Origin: Epiperipatus broadwayi
Lineage: Eukaryota > Onychophora > Udeonychophora > Euonychophora > Peripatidae
Direction: 5' to 3'
NCBI GenBank assembly: GCA_028023455.1
Contig: JAQFVV010000445.1
Location: 62,001 to 126,000, forward strand
DNA: 64,000 nt
Shown: piece by piece, positions 11,522 to 23,000 of the stretch
Layout: every line of letters starts with the position of its first letter
Numbering within the stretch: the stretch's first letter is position 1
Notes under the pieces: generated by a model
Told to the model about the DNA's origin: nothing
What the model saw: the letters and a program-made list of their open reading frames with translations, nothing else
The model's database searches: none
Made by a program: the position numbers and the translations under genes

Positions 11522-11642
11522 AAAGAAAGAGGGGGGGGGAGATGGATATATAAGATGTGGCAGCCATCTTTAGGGGCACTCATTCTAATATTTTAATAAA
11601 ATACTGATAAAAGAATTAATAATTATCATGTCAGGGTAGAGG
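11522..11642 (+). promoter_or_regulatory. LTR control region, copy B
   Basis: The same series as in copy A: a purine run (11522-11542), TATATAAG (11547-11554), AATAAA (11595-11600), then TTATCA ending at 11628 and a PBS-like TGTCAGGGTAGAGG. Its presence in both copies shows the layout was in the parent element. Confidence 0.45.
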
Positions 11643-12292
11643 TTCAAAATCTTGCCTTTCTGCCTCTGATGAACAGCTACCAGATGCTGAGAAGATGTAG
11701 TAACAGCCATAACCACCTAAAGATGTCCCAAGATTGAGATAAACTGCCAGCAGAGAAAAGAAGAAAGAGTAATCATTCCTTCAAATTTAAATCTTCAACT
11801 AAACTCAAGTCTAAAATGCTAGCTAACTCTAGAGTAATGCCCATAATAGTTATAATAATAATGTAAACTAAACTTGTTCTAAAGGTGTTTTGTTTTCTTG
11901 ATTTAACCTAAAATCTTGCCTGAGTTTTTTCATATTTAATTCAATCTCTTACCTGATTTTCTGAATTGCATATTGGTTATATAAAACCTTTGATTTATTG
12001 GATCGAATATCTTATGTCTTGGTTTACATATTAAATTTATTGGTGATTGATTTAGTTTTGCGTATTTAATTTAATTTGTTTAAAATCATTTATATTCAAC
12101 ATTTAATAACTTTTATTAAATAATCTGTTTTAGAACAATAATCAAAATTCTCAGTTGTTATATATATATTTTAAGTTAGCGATAATAATTGCTTTTGTTA
12201 ACTATAAACAACTTCTAACTTTTAAACTAAATCAATCAAATACCAAATAACATTACAGAAACTTCTTTTAAAATATGCTAAAGTTAAATTTC

Positions 12293-12313
12293 AGATTTCA
12301 CTTGCGTGAAATC

Positions 12314-12314
<1 letters not shown>
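12293..12314. repeat. Short hairpin palindrome unique to copy B
   Basis: AGATTTCA and TGAAATCT arms around CTTGCG, containing the TCACTTGCGTGA-type core. Copy A runs straight from AAAGTTA into (TA)n at this point, so the hairpin is an insertion or deletion difference between copies. Confidence 0.6.
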
Positions 12315-12348
<34 letters not shown>

Positions 12349-13557
12349 CATTTCCTAAAACTATGCCTAATCTTATTAAATTTTGCTTATTTTATTGTTT
12401 GTGCTATATGTATTCAAAACCGGGTTTTATTCGTAATTAAGTCATTAGTGAGAAGTAAATCTAGACTCTCACATACATATATGTGGGTGTAATTTCATGT
12501 AGATTAATGCACAAACTAAAAACCCTGTTTTGAAATGGATATAATGTCTTAATTGAGATATGATTACAAACTTATCAGATAGATTTGCTTTTAAAGATGA
12601 TATTTAAATGATATCTAGTTGAGATGATAAAATGCAGCATAAATCTATAAATTTATATTGTAATTTCCTTTACTATGCTGTAGTCCTCCTTAAATAAATA
12701 AAAGCCTATATAGATAGCCTTCTAACTTGGATTCATAAAGTTTCCATAATAGTATAATTATAAATACTATCATATGAACTGATACTGAGTAGTTTCATGA
12801 AGGAAACTAGATTTACGGTCTTAAATTTTGTTATATGATTATGATGTCAGCGATGTGTATATGTCCTTTAGAAATGCTATGGCATAACTCACTTATTGCT
12901 GCATTTCTTTACTGGGCATACATGTTAGGGCTACACCAGTAAACTTAGTTCAGGCAATTAGCTTCCTCAGATGGGATTGGTACACAGCTCCCATTCTGCA
13001 TCCTTAGTAATGTAGCATGAGACTCCCCCCAAGCATAAGACTCCCACTTAAATAAATTTCTCGATCAGCTGGACAAAGGTCTCCTATTTACAGCAATGAG
13101 TTCAGTCAAAGGGAACTGGTGCTTGGTACGAATCCCATGAAAAAGATATGTATATGAGACACAGGGACCAAGAGTCCTATATGTTTTATATATGCCTTGG
13201 TATCTGAATTCTGGCTGCCCATGATCAGTTCAACCCACCATTATAAGTGTTATTTCAGCTTTGACCTGAATTCGAATCCAAATTGATAGGAACATTATCT
13301 ATATAGAGAGTATATTAATTATTCATGCTTAACTTAAATACTATATTCTTTATAATTAATTATAATCACTTCCACTAACTACTAAAGCAGATTTATATCC
13401 AATTAAATAGCATAAACTAGGCATAGATAATCATGAGCAAATTCATTTAGTTATAAAATAATATTAAAGCTCTTGAAAATGTAAATTCAAATGTATTATA
13501 ATTTCATCACCATATATATATAGCTAAATAAACTAATTTGTAACCTAGAAATTACAA

Positions 13558-13790
13558 TCACCTGTGAGTGATTAGAACACTATGTATATATAAACCGGAA
13601 GTGCGTAAATATTGAGAAACCTAAATATTTGTAACAAAAAAACTTAATATCACCTGCAAGTGATTCTATCTATATCCTATATATGTAAACCAAACTATGT
13701 AAAACTCAACCATATAAAATTATATCTAAAACCATCACTTGCGTGTGAACCCAAATTTAATGTAAACATCCTTTAACCACCTGTGAGTGA
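13558..13790. repeat. Cluster of short palindromes, copy B
   Basis: TCACCTGTGAGTGA (13558-13571), TCACCTGCAAGTGA (13650-13663), TCACTTGCGTGTGA (13735-13748) and CCACCTGTGAGTGA (13777-13790). Three align with copy A motifs. The 13650 copy lies in a block partly deleted in A. Confidence 0.65.
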
Positions 13791-14239
13791 GAACAACCAT
13801 TTAACCATTGTAATATTGTTTATTTATCATTTCAAAACTGAACTTTATTAAATTTAAATTTAAATTGATTGTATGTCTTAGTCTTGCTCCCCGACTCAAA
13901 ATCATTTCATAGTTTAATAATTACTTATGATTAGTTATTAAGATTTATTTTATTGTGTAATTCATAAGTATCCTAGCCACACGATATCTATATCGCTATA
14001 CTAGCTAAAGCACTGAAATACCATAGTCTTTTGTTCTACTGTTGTGCTACTGCCGGCACATGAAGAAGGGAAGTACTGCTGTGGCCTCAACTGGGTCTTT
14101 CATAAGGTGATAAATCTCTGAGCAATGGTAGAGCAGCTAGGGTTAGGCCAGAGTCATGGCTTCCACCACCGTAAAACTGGTCGGCCTTGGGATGATTTAC
14201 CAAACTTCTAGATTTTGTTCCGTGAATGTACATATTTGA

Positions 14240-15389
14240 CCATTACAATATATATATGCATTACTTAAAAATACTAGTTTTAAAGAATTATGCATTTTAT
14301 TACACATAGAACTTTCGTTCACTTAATATATTTAATACATTATTAAAAATTACATATTAATAATTATTATACTAAGTCTGTTAAACTAGAAATAAATAAT
14401 TTTGTTTTAATCAAATTTATTAATCATTATTAACAGTAGCTGCCAATCACAAATGAATATGCCATTCCAGCTCAAAATTGCCATTTTATTTCCAAATGAG
14501 TTTTACCATAAAAACCTGCTCTAATTTCTAAGGTTGTGACTATAAAATAATGAACTCTGTAATATCACTTACGAAAATATACTAATTGGTTTTATTACCT
14601 TACCATGACATTTTAAAAATGTTATGGAATATTTTTAAATAAAACTTGTTTTTATGTTGCATCATCCAATAGGATATCTAATCATATTTATACAATAAAT
14701 TAATTATAAATAGCTTTAGTTATTTTCCTGCATTGAAACACCCTATTTTTTAAATTTCTAAATGCATTGGAATCTGTGCATCAGTTCAACATCTAAGTCC
14801 ATCTTTCTATTTAAAATGTGTGGTGATATATAAATTGCCATTCTTACATTGGCAATCATCCAAGTTAAAAGCTGTGAGAATTGTTTCTTCCATCACTGAC
14901 TGATAAAGAAATTGAGTTTTTGAACAGTAATTACTAAATCAAAGTCTTTATATGCCAAAAACATTAAATACATTTTGTAGATTGCCTTTTGAACTGACAA
15001 AATTAGCACAATCTTTAAAGTGCTGTAAATTTAGAATCCAAGTAGTAGAATGTTTTGCTTTTAAATAATTCAAATTAAAAATGCCAACATCAAATCTATA
15101 TCACATCTTGAACTCTCATTTATTAAGTATCATAGTAAACAGATTCAAAGACAACATTTATGAAACAATGTGGGAACAAGTAAAGACATTAGTTTAACAC
15201 CAGTTTTCATTTCAAATGCCTCAGATATTCCAATTGTGGTAATAATACTTCTTTTTATTCCATTGTATAGAGTGTGCATAATATGAATAATCTTCAGTAG
15301 GCAACTAATTAATTTTAAATACTACCATAGATTTGTTTGATTATTTGAATCAAATGCCTTGATCAAAGCAATAAAATCAATATATAAAT
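14240..15389. other. AT-rich DNA, no gene or repeat recognised
   Basis: No coding frame, no inverted repeat and no similarity to other parts of the window was seen in this stretch. Confidence 0.5.
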
Positions 15390-15840
15390 CATTAAATATC
15401 AGCCTTTTCAAGTTATTGTGCATGCGCTTTTACGGGTGTTAATAATAAATGAATACTTTCACTCCCAACACAAGATATAGTATTTAGGAAAGAATAAAAT
15501 GAATCCACTTATTCTTTCCAACACAAATGCTTATATATGGGCAAATCTTAAGTGCTGGAAGTGAAAGCATGAGGATAGACCACTCACTTTAAATTACTGT
15601 TTACGATGTCTGAATGAATGACGTCGACGAAATTATCTAGAATTTACTAAACATCACTCTCAAATGAAACTTAAACATATTATATTTGCCCATATATAAG
15701 CATTTGGGTTGGAAAGAATAAGTCGATTCATTTTTTTCTTTTCTAAATACTATATCTTGTGTTGGGAGTGAAAGTATTCATTTATTATTAACACTCGTAA
15801 AAGCACATGCACAATAGCTTGAAAAGGCTGATATTTAATG
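15390..15840. mobile_element. 451-bp foldback element with ~157-bp arms
   Basis: Left arm 15390-15546 (starts CATTAAATATCAGCC) and right arm 15683-15840 (ends GGCTGATATTTAATG) are near-perfect reverse complements around a 136-base non-coding centre. No protein is encoded. This is the form of a non-autonomous foldback DNA transposon. No certain target duplication was found. Confidence 0.85.
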
Positions 15841-15949
15841 TATTACAATTTATAAAAGATAGCGCTATAAAAATAAATGCTTATTTATATATAATTCACT
15901 GTTTTGTTTCTACCACTTTTTTTTTTTATTTCAGACAACAAAAACCGTG

Positions 15950-17560
15950 TCCATAATGCTTTCGAGTCTTTGGTAATCATTAATTTATGAATGAAAGACA
16001 TCAGTCAAAACATTCTTGAAAGTAACTTTGCTAAAGTTAACAATAATGTGATATTCCATAGTAAATATTGTATTTTTGCCTGTGTCATATATTTTTAAAA
16101 TTTGGAACAATAGAACCATCCCTAAGATCAGACAGCATAATAGTTTTAAAAATTTTCAATAATTTTGAAGCTAATATGTCACTACCATATTTTAAAACTT
16201 CTCTAGGTATCTTATTAAAATCTTCAGCCTTTTCACTTTTATTATTATAGAGAACTGTTTTGATTTCACTAAACTGGATATATTTGTTAAAATTTAATAA
16301 ATATAACATTATAACTTGACAGCTCAACTTTTATATTATTGACTTTTATATTATTCTTTAAAAGATAATAGAATACTTCTTCTATCTATTTAAAATATTC
16401 TCATTATATAAAGGAGAGGACCATTGCTAGATTAACAGCATTATGATATCATTTTTTGGATTTTATATATTGCTTTAAGAACATTAAAAACCAACTAAAG
16501 TATTTGTAATTAGTAAAAGTCTGTATTTCTTTTGTAGTTTTAATCCACTAATATTTTTTTAAGTTTTCTTGTCTGTGGTAAAATTCTGCTTTTAAATCTC
16601 TATATTATGAAGCTCCACATTTAATTTTTTTCCAAGTAGAAAATGCTGCATGTTTTCTTTTAATCAACTCAATAATAATATCGTCATCAGAACTACAATC
16701 ATGATTGTTCTTTTTCTTAAGAGAATTTTATGCCTCAATCCAAATTAACAATTATAGAGTTTAACAACTTCTGAAATTTCACATGAATAATATATATTTG
16801 TAAAGAATGGGCATCAGCTTTTTATGAATATGACTGAAATAAAACTCTTTCTAATGTAATTATTATTTTAATCTTGAAGCATTTTAAATTATAATATGTT
16901 CAATAATCTGCAATATAAATTTATTTTTATTTATTGTTGTGAATGAATCCATGTTTCTTTATACTGATTTTTCTGGATAAACAAAATGTTTATAATAATC
17001 AATCCATGGGATGTGCAAAAATTCAATAACAGTAACCATTTGCATTTCCAGTACCAATATCATTATTTCCAATAATTTTTACCCAAAATCTAATATTTGC
17101 AATAACATGAGCATTAGAGTCTCCAAGAATAAAAAATTATTTTTTTAATGGCATTGTTATATTAATGCTTTAATTTTCTTTCTTTGAATTCTCTGAAACT
17201 AATGTTGAATTATATACACTAACAAAATGGACTTAGATTTCATTGTGTAAGCCATGTATTAACACTATTACGATTTCATTAATATCTCCAGAGATTCCAT
17301 GAATAGAAGACACTAAATTACACAAATATAAGATTATGCCATTTGGTTGATCTGTTTTTCCAAGACAACATATATCCATTTACTTGTTTCAAAGGGTAAC
17401 TATATCAACCTTAAATTTTGACAGCTTCTGAGTCATAAGTGTTGCCATCATTCACATTTTAAAGAATTTGTGTGAAATAAGGTTTACACATTCTATGTGT
17501 CCATATTTAGAAAAGCATAGACTTATAATACTTATCTTTAATACTATCCTTGTCTCATTT
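15950..17560 (-). pseudogene. Non-LTR retrotransposon (LINE) remnant, endonuclease plus pre-RT region
   Basis: Read on the minus strand. The 17380-17560 end resembles the start of an APE-type endonuclease. The 16085-16327 frame contains KAEDFNKIPREVLKYGSDIL and DGSIVPNFKNI, which matches the usual LINE block (K-A-G-D-IP-E-LK ... W-IVP-K) at the beginning of reverse transcriptase. The catalytic RT core (A, C motifs) is missing: the element stops near 15950, so it has lost its 3' half. Many stops lie between the two parts. Clade not assigned. Confidence 0.7.
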
Positions 17561-17825
17561 CATCCACTGCTGATAATATTACTTTATCATTTTAATGAAT
17601 AATCCAACCAGGTGCCATATCCTAAATAAGACTTTCTAAGATATGCCCTTTTTAGATAATATTTTCTAGATGCTTTTCACTTCTGTGATAGGTAGAAAGA
17701 TTCCTATCAATCTTTATCAAACTTTTAAATGACTGTCTAAAATCCAACTTCCAACTCTGTTTATTACTGATTCAATTATCTAATTAGCCTATTCATTCTG
17801 TACTGAATACTTTTTATATAGATAA

Positions 17826-18463
17826 ATATAGGGATTTGAACTCAGAATTTTTTATTCTATATTTATTCTTCATTCCATGTCAAACAACTTACATACATGA
17901 CCACATACATTCAAAAGAGATAGATGATCCCCAATATACATATTTTGTGCAAAACCAGCACATATTGTTAGGACCAGATCATAATCTCCCACACATATAA
18001 ACAATCAGTGCTCAGCTTATATTAAAATTGCAGTTCCTTAAATTTTAATGGACAGGCTTTAATCTTCTCACCCTTTCAACTATTCAACCAACCATTTCAT
18101 TAATAAACCAGTGATTGACATAATGGTTGCATGGGTATGACTACAATATCAAATCCTCCAAGGGCGTTGAACATTCCATTATTGTTTTTTCAATGAAATG
18201 AATGGTTGAATAGTTGGAAAAATTAGAAAATTAAAACCTGTCTATTAAAGTTTAAAGAATTGCTAACTTAATATAAGCCAAGCATTAATTGTATATATGG
18301 GTGGGAGATTATGATCTAGCCCAACTGATGAGGGCTAATTCTACACGAAATACATATATTGGGAATAATTTATCTTTTTCACATGTATGTGGTAATGTGT
18401 ATTGGTGGTTTGATATGGAATGGAAAATAAATATAGACTGAACAATTTTAAATTCAAATCCCT
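17826..18463. mobile_element. F1 foldback element, ~640 bp
   Basis: Left end GGGATTTGAACTCAG (17831) is mirrored by right end AATTCAAATCCC (18452-18463). Between them, blocks match in reverse complement: CCCAATATACATATT with ATACATATATTGGG, and GATCATAATCTCCCAC with GTGGGAGATTATGATC. The centre is near 18110. It has no coding capacity. Related sequence recurs at 21954-23000, 27222-27350, 31001-31921 and 59036-59220, so this is a dispersed family. Confidence 0.85.
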
Positions 18464-18681
18464 TTATTGAAATATCACAACTATGTATTGCTAGATTACT
18501 AAATCTATCTCCAACATTGCGTTCTTACATCATGAAGACTTTGCCTGATATGGAATGGAAAATAAATATAGACTGAACAATTTTAAATTCAAATCCTTTT
18601 ATTCAAATATCACAACTATGTATTGCTAGATTACTAAATCTATCTCCAACATTGCGTTCTTACATTGTGAAGACTTTGCCT
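18412..18681. repeat. 135-bp tandem duplication
   Basis: Two nearly identical copies, 18412-18546 and 18547-18681, each starting GATATGGAATGG and ending AGACTTTGCCT. The unit overlaps the right end of the F1 element, so the duplication came after that insertion. Confidence 0.95.
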
Positions 18682-19659
18682 GTTTAAGAAAAAAAAGGAT
18701 TGTGTGTAGTTAAAAGATAAGAATGTGATTGCGCACATAGTCCTATTGTTACAGCTACTATAGGAGAAGTCTGATAGCATAAAAGGCTTGTAATAATTTG
18801 GCTCTATCTTAAATTGAGTGACTGAAAACAATAAGGAAAGAGGAAGACAGAAAAGACAGTTTATAATGAAAATAGCACCTAGCTTTGAATGAAATAACAT
18901 CCTATATATTAAGGATCAGAAGATACACTTTATTGGGCCCTGTTTCTCTGTTGTTCACTGTTACTCCTCATATGTTAATGTCATTCCCTATCTGCCAACT
19001 GTAAAGCTGCCTGAGCACAGCAAGTAACAAATTTATTAATACATTGACAATTAAAATACAAAATGTATAGTGCCTCTATAATTGATTACAGATTTCAATG
19101 AATCAAGTAAATTATAAGTTTTTCACATTTATATACAGATCATAGTTATTACAGGATTGTAAATAATTGGGTGGAATCTTACACACCTTGTTATTGTTTT
19201 ATATTTCAATTGCTACATTATTAGTATTGATTAAAAAATATTAGTTTTAAAACATTCCACATTTTATTACAGATGAGTTTTTACAGAATGTCATAAAATA
19301 AATATTTAATTATATGTTATTAAAAATTATATATATATATATTATATATAATTTTAGATGATGAAATGTCCAAGTATTGTTTATATCAGCTTCTTCTTCT
19401 CATAATTCAATAACCAAGCATATAAAAATGAAAACAGTTTTGACAATATCATAAATTAATTATTAACAAAGTAGATAGAAGTGAAACCAATTTCATTTAT
19501 CTTGCTATTATGTGTTAACCTAAACAAAATGATTAAATAAATTTAATACAAACATCACTGGGAATTCATAACCTTCTAAAAATTACATAATAATTAGCAC
19601 TATTGAATTACATTTTATGTAAAACATTTGAGTGATAAAGCTCCGAATATTGTTATATA
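18682..19659. other. AT-rich DNA, no gene recognised
   Basis: Nothing beyond scattered A/T runs and a short TA palindrome near 19330-19352. Confidence 0.5.
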
Positions 19660-19692
19660 AACAAAATGGATAAAGGTTTACTTTAGCGACCA
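19660..19692 (+). repeat. Merlin left target duplication and terminal inverted repeat
   Basis: AACAAAATG (19660-19668) followed by the 24-bp left terminal repeat beginning GATAAAGGTTTAC. Confidence 0.93.
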
Positions 19693-20568
19693 CAGCATAA
19701 AAATCATGTTCGCCCTCTAGTTTTCAAAATTATAAGTAAATTATTATTCGAAAATCTTACGTATATACTACTATATTACAATTACATTAGAATTTATTAA
19801 AATGTAAAAGATAAAAAAAAATATTTACCATTTTAAAGAAGTTGAAATAATTGCACTAGTTGAATTAAAATAATTAGTTTAAATTATTTGAAACTTAAGA
19901 ATTTAAACTATCAGCATTTATAACTGAAGAATTTTAACTATCTCGATGGTTCTAGGTAGAATAGATGACAATGGGGAGCCATTAGTCATCGAAATCGACG
20001 AAACATATTATTTCCATAGAAAATACCACAGGGGAACTACATGCTTCTTGACAGAAGTTGCGGATAGAACGGCTGGCTCATTGGAGGCCCTAATCCAGCA
20101 GTACATTTTACCAGGGACTCGCATAATTTCAGATGGCTGGGCTGCATACAATAATATCAGCAGACTTAGCAATGGGGTGTACATGCATTCGATTGTCATC
20201 CACCAGGACAACTTCATGAATCCCAAAGACCAAGACATACATACCCAGAATATTGAGAATATGTGGATGAGGGCCAAGCATAAGCTGAAATTCTAATCTG
20301 GTACCAGCAGGGCTTTATTTTCATCGTACCTCCAAGAATTTGCCTTCCGCAGTAGATATAGCACTGCCGCCCTTTTCTCCAACTTCCTGCTATGCATAGG
20401 GTATAATTATGCTTAAAAAGGTAAATTATTATTTTTTTATTATCTTTTATGTTTTAATTAATAAATATTTACTGTAATTGTAATATAAGAGCAGCCACGT
20501 AAGATTTTAGTTCTAATTTTAAAAACTAGATGGCGAATATGCCCTGGTCGCTAAAGTAAACCTTTACC
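19669..20568 (+). mobile_element. Merlin (IS1595-type) DNA transposon, 900 bp, intact ends
   Basis: Terminal inverted repeats of 24 bp at 19669-19692 and 20545-20568 differ at only one position (second base) and share AAAGGTTTACTTTAGCGACC. Both are flanked by a perfect 9-bp target duplication AACAAAATG (19660-19668 and 20569-20577). An 8-9 bp duplication and an IS1595-like transposase define Merlin elements. The similarity continues inward (GTTCGCCCTCTAG against GGCGAATATG on the other side). The inside is shorter than a full element: the first half of the transposase is gone. Confidence 0.95.
19946..20416 (+). pseudogene. Merlin transposase, truncated, one internal stop
   Basis: A DDE transposase of the ISXO2/IS1595 type that would cut and rejoin the element ends. 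The 116-codon frame holds EIDETYYFHRK (first Asp, residue 18), IISDGWAAYNN (second Asp, residue 63) and HTQNIENMW (Glu, residue 104), so the catalytic triad is complete. A TAA at 20294-20296 interrupts it. Reading through gives about 39 more residues in the same frame (SSYLQEFAFRSRYS ... IGYNYA), the usual Merlin C-terminus, up to a stop at 20414-20416. The N-terminal DNA-binding half is missing; in-frame stops lie just upstream of the ATG. GC content is clearly higher than in the surroundings, in line with recent arrival. Confidence 0.93.
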
Positions 20569-20577
20569 AACAAAATG
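20545..20577 (-). repeat. Merlin right terminal inverted repeat and target duplication
   Basis: The 24-bp right repeat ends GTAAACCTTTACC and is followed by AACAAAATG (20569-20577). Confidence 0.93.
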
Positions 20578-20740
20578 TAAAGTCGGTCATATAAGTAAAA
20601 AATGAGTCCTCTTTCATCTGCATTATCAAAATATTATATAAACAAAATGTATAATGAAACTAATTTCTCATTATTTATTATATATGTTATTCCTAATTGT
20701 CATATATGTATGTAAGATGAGGTTAAAAAATTATGTCAAC

Positions 20741-21254
20741 TTAACTTTGAAATTATTCAAAGGGAAGTCAATCTCCAATAATGGCTATTTCTTAAATATT
20801 ATAAATCTCCGCGCACTCTACTGTCGATAAGAATTTAAAAAACTTAAAGGAATCACTTACGTTTAGAGCAGCAATGTACATTCTATATACACCAACTCTT
20901 ACAGACCATGTTTAAATCAGGGCTCGAGTCGATTGTGCGCCTGGTGTTATAATCAAATATTTAATTGTACAAATCTATTTAACCCATTGCAGGAGAAAGA
21001 CAGTGTCTCATTTTTAACCACCTACGATTAGACAAACATGATTTATAAATGTAAACTTATTATTATAAAGCTCCGACAACTTTGAAATTATTCAAACAGA
21101 AGTTAATCTCTGATAATGCGCTATTTTTTTAAGTATTTTAAATTCTTACTGGGCGAGAGAGTGCGCAGAGATTTATAATATTTAAGAAATAGTGCATTAT
21201 GGGAGATTGACTTCCATTTGAATAATTTCAAAGTTTTCTGCGCTTTATAATAAT
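20741..21254. mobile_element. Inverted-repeat element with a nested second copy (MITE)
   Basis: The left end (ACTTTGAAATTATTCAAAGG, 20744) and a ~75-base arm match the reverse complement of 21160-21237. A further copy of the end lies inside at 21079 and pairs with the same right end, defining a shorter unit of 21059-21254 with ends TTATTATAAAGC/GCTTTATAATAA. The likely history is one element inside or recombined with another. No coding capacity. Confidence 0.75.
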
Positions 21255-21953
21255 ATAGATCAACTAAACTTCTAAATTATGTTGTTTATATTATTTACTC
21301 ATTTATATAATGGTGTAATTATTGGAAAATGTTGCTGAAAACATTATTTTAGAAATATTTAAAATTATTACTGTTTACTTTTCCCATTCCTTAAGTCTGG
21401 AAAGTGGTATTTATTTTGTATTAAAGTATGATAATGTGAAAAGTCTTGATTATCCTCAGTCTTAGTTTACCACTGACTATCGTTCTTTTAACATAATTAA
21501 CTTTTTCAGCATTTAATGCATTTTTTTATAAAAGACCAATTTTTACATGATATTAAATCTCCAGATAAGATAATACTCAAGAATCAGAAACTATATCCAT
21601 CAATAATAAGTTTATTCGAAAATATTGTATAATTCAGTACATTAAAAAAACCATGCCTCCCCCCACTAGTGATTTACTAACTGACCTACACCATCTTTAG
21701 CTGCTATGTGATGAATACGGTATATGTTTTTATTATGATTATGAGCAGTTAGATGCACTGTACATACGTTAATTGAAATCATTAAGGGTCATTGGTTTAT
21801 TCCAAAGAAAAAGAGAAATATATGCACAAAAGAATTCTTGTATCGATTAATCAAGATTTGATGAATGATTTTTATTTGCAGATGTTATTTGATGTCAAAT
21901 AAAACGCACGGAGATTAATTTTCATCAGCAAAAAAAAAAAAATACCAATTATA
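21255..21953. other. AT-rich DNA, no gene recognised
   Basis: No frame or repeat of note; a short C-rich patch lies at 21656-21666. Confidence 0.5.
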
Positions 21954-23000
21954 GAGTGGTGGGTCGTGTGAAAGTATGTACTCATATACCCTATATATTA
22001 CATATATTGATACAGGTATATAATAAGCCTGTATTTCAATTATTACATAGTAGAGATGTCTGTTCATCCCTTATATATGTATTAAATGGATTATGACCTG
22101 TACATGAGGGGTCAGATAGACTTTAGGTCAACATGGGTGTGACAAGAATCTCGACTTCAGGGTGGCCTTTGAGCGTTCCATCATCAGATTTTCAATTGGA
22201 TGGACGGTTGAAGAGTTGGAGTGTGGAGTGGATTGAAGCTTGTCCATTAAAGTATGAAGATTGGCTATCTTGATATATATATATCTGAGCACTTATTGCA
22301 TATATGTGTAGAGATGGTAATCTGGACCTACTGACGATTGCTGGTTTAGTATGAAATACGTATATTGGTGATTATTTTTCTTTTCAACATATATATATGT
22401 TCAAATGTATCAGTGATATGAGATAGAGTGGTAAGTGGTGGGTCGTGGGAAAGTCTGTGCTCATATACCCTATATATTACATATATTGATACAGGTATAT
22501 AATAAGCCTGTATTTCAGTTATTATATAATAGAGTTGTCTGTTCATCCCTTGTATATATATTAAATGGATTATGTTCTGTACATGAGGGGTCAGATTGAC
22601 TTTAGGACAACATGGGTGTGATGAGAATCTCAGCCTAAGGGTGGCCTTTGAGCATTCCATCATCGGATTTTCAATTGGATTGATAGTTGAAGAGTTGGAG
22701 TGTGGAGTGGATTGAAGCCTATCCATTAACATATGAAGATTGGCTATTTTAATATATATTTGAGCACTTATTGCATATATGTGTAGAGATGGTAATCTGG
22801 ACCTACTGATGATTGCTGGTTTAGTATGAAATACGTATATTGGTGATTATTTTTCTTTTCAACATATATATGTTCAAATGTATCAGTGATATGAGATAGA
22901 GTGGTAAGTGGTAGGTCGTGTGAAAGTCTGTGCTCATATACCCTATATATTACATATATTGATACAGGTATATAATAAGCCTGTATTTCGGTTATTAGTT
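21954..23000. repeat. Tandem repeat of ~475-bp unit, about 2.2 copies, built from F1 sequence
   Basis: The phrase CTCATATACCCTATATATTA recurs at 21981, 22460 and 22933, giving spacings of 479 and 473. Each unit carries CATGAGGGGTCAGA, GAGTTGGAGTGTGGAGTGG, GATGGTAATCTGGACC and a TATATTGGTGATTATTTTTC block. These match the right arm of the F1 foldback at 31515-31921 in the same order. This appears to be an F1 arm that became a short satellite. Confidence 0.93.

Larger units (their letters stand above)
1496..14239 (+). mobile_element. Ty3/Gypsy LTR retrotransposon locus with 3.3-kb flanking direct repeats
   Basis: Two long same-orientation repeats (1496-4891 and 10919-14239) flank a decayed gag-protease-RT-RNase H-integrase region. 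That domain order is the Ty3/Gypsy order. The homology starts at a TG dinucleotide (TGAAACAGTC) in both copies, as LTRs do. Two readings are possible. One is a single element with giant 3.3-kb LTRs. The other is an element with LTRs of about 700 bp (1496-2192 and 10919-11628, both ending TTATCA) and a long untranslated leader, followed by a truncated second copy of that leader. The second reading explains the TATA box and AATAAA seen near 2111-2164 and 11547-11600. No clean target duplication was found at the outer ends. All coding parts contain stops and frameshifts, so the copy is dead, yet the flanking repeats remain very similar. No env-like or chromodomain sequence was seen. Confidence 0.85.
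10919..14239 (+). repeat. Direct repeat copy B (LTR or LTR plus leader)
   Basis: Starts TGAAACAGTC and ends TGTACATATTTGA (14227-14239), matching copy A. Compared with A it lacks the ~85-bp block after the first 16 bases and the SINE. It keeps sequence lost in A near 11090-11150, 11287-11330, 12288-12316 and 13628-13655. After 14239 the sequence is unrelated to the Gypsy internal region. Confidence 0.92.

Noticed and set aside
18640-18900. 86-codon minus-strand frame with a hydrophobic start, possibly a small secreted protein
   Set aside because: Part lies in the 135-bp duplication, the Lys/Asn/Phe composition matches AT-rich background, and there is no conserved motif or neighbouring exon.
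22346-22732. 128-codon minus-strand frame
   Set aside because: Lies wholly in the F1-derived tandem repeat, and the translated text has no domain; equivalent sequence elsewhere is not open.
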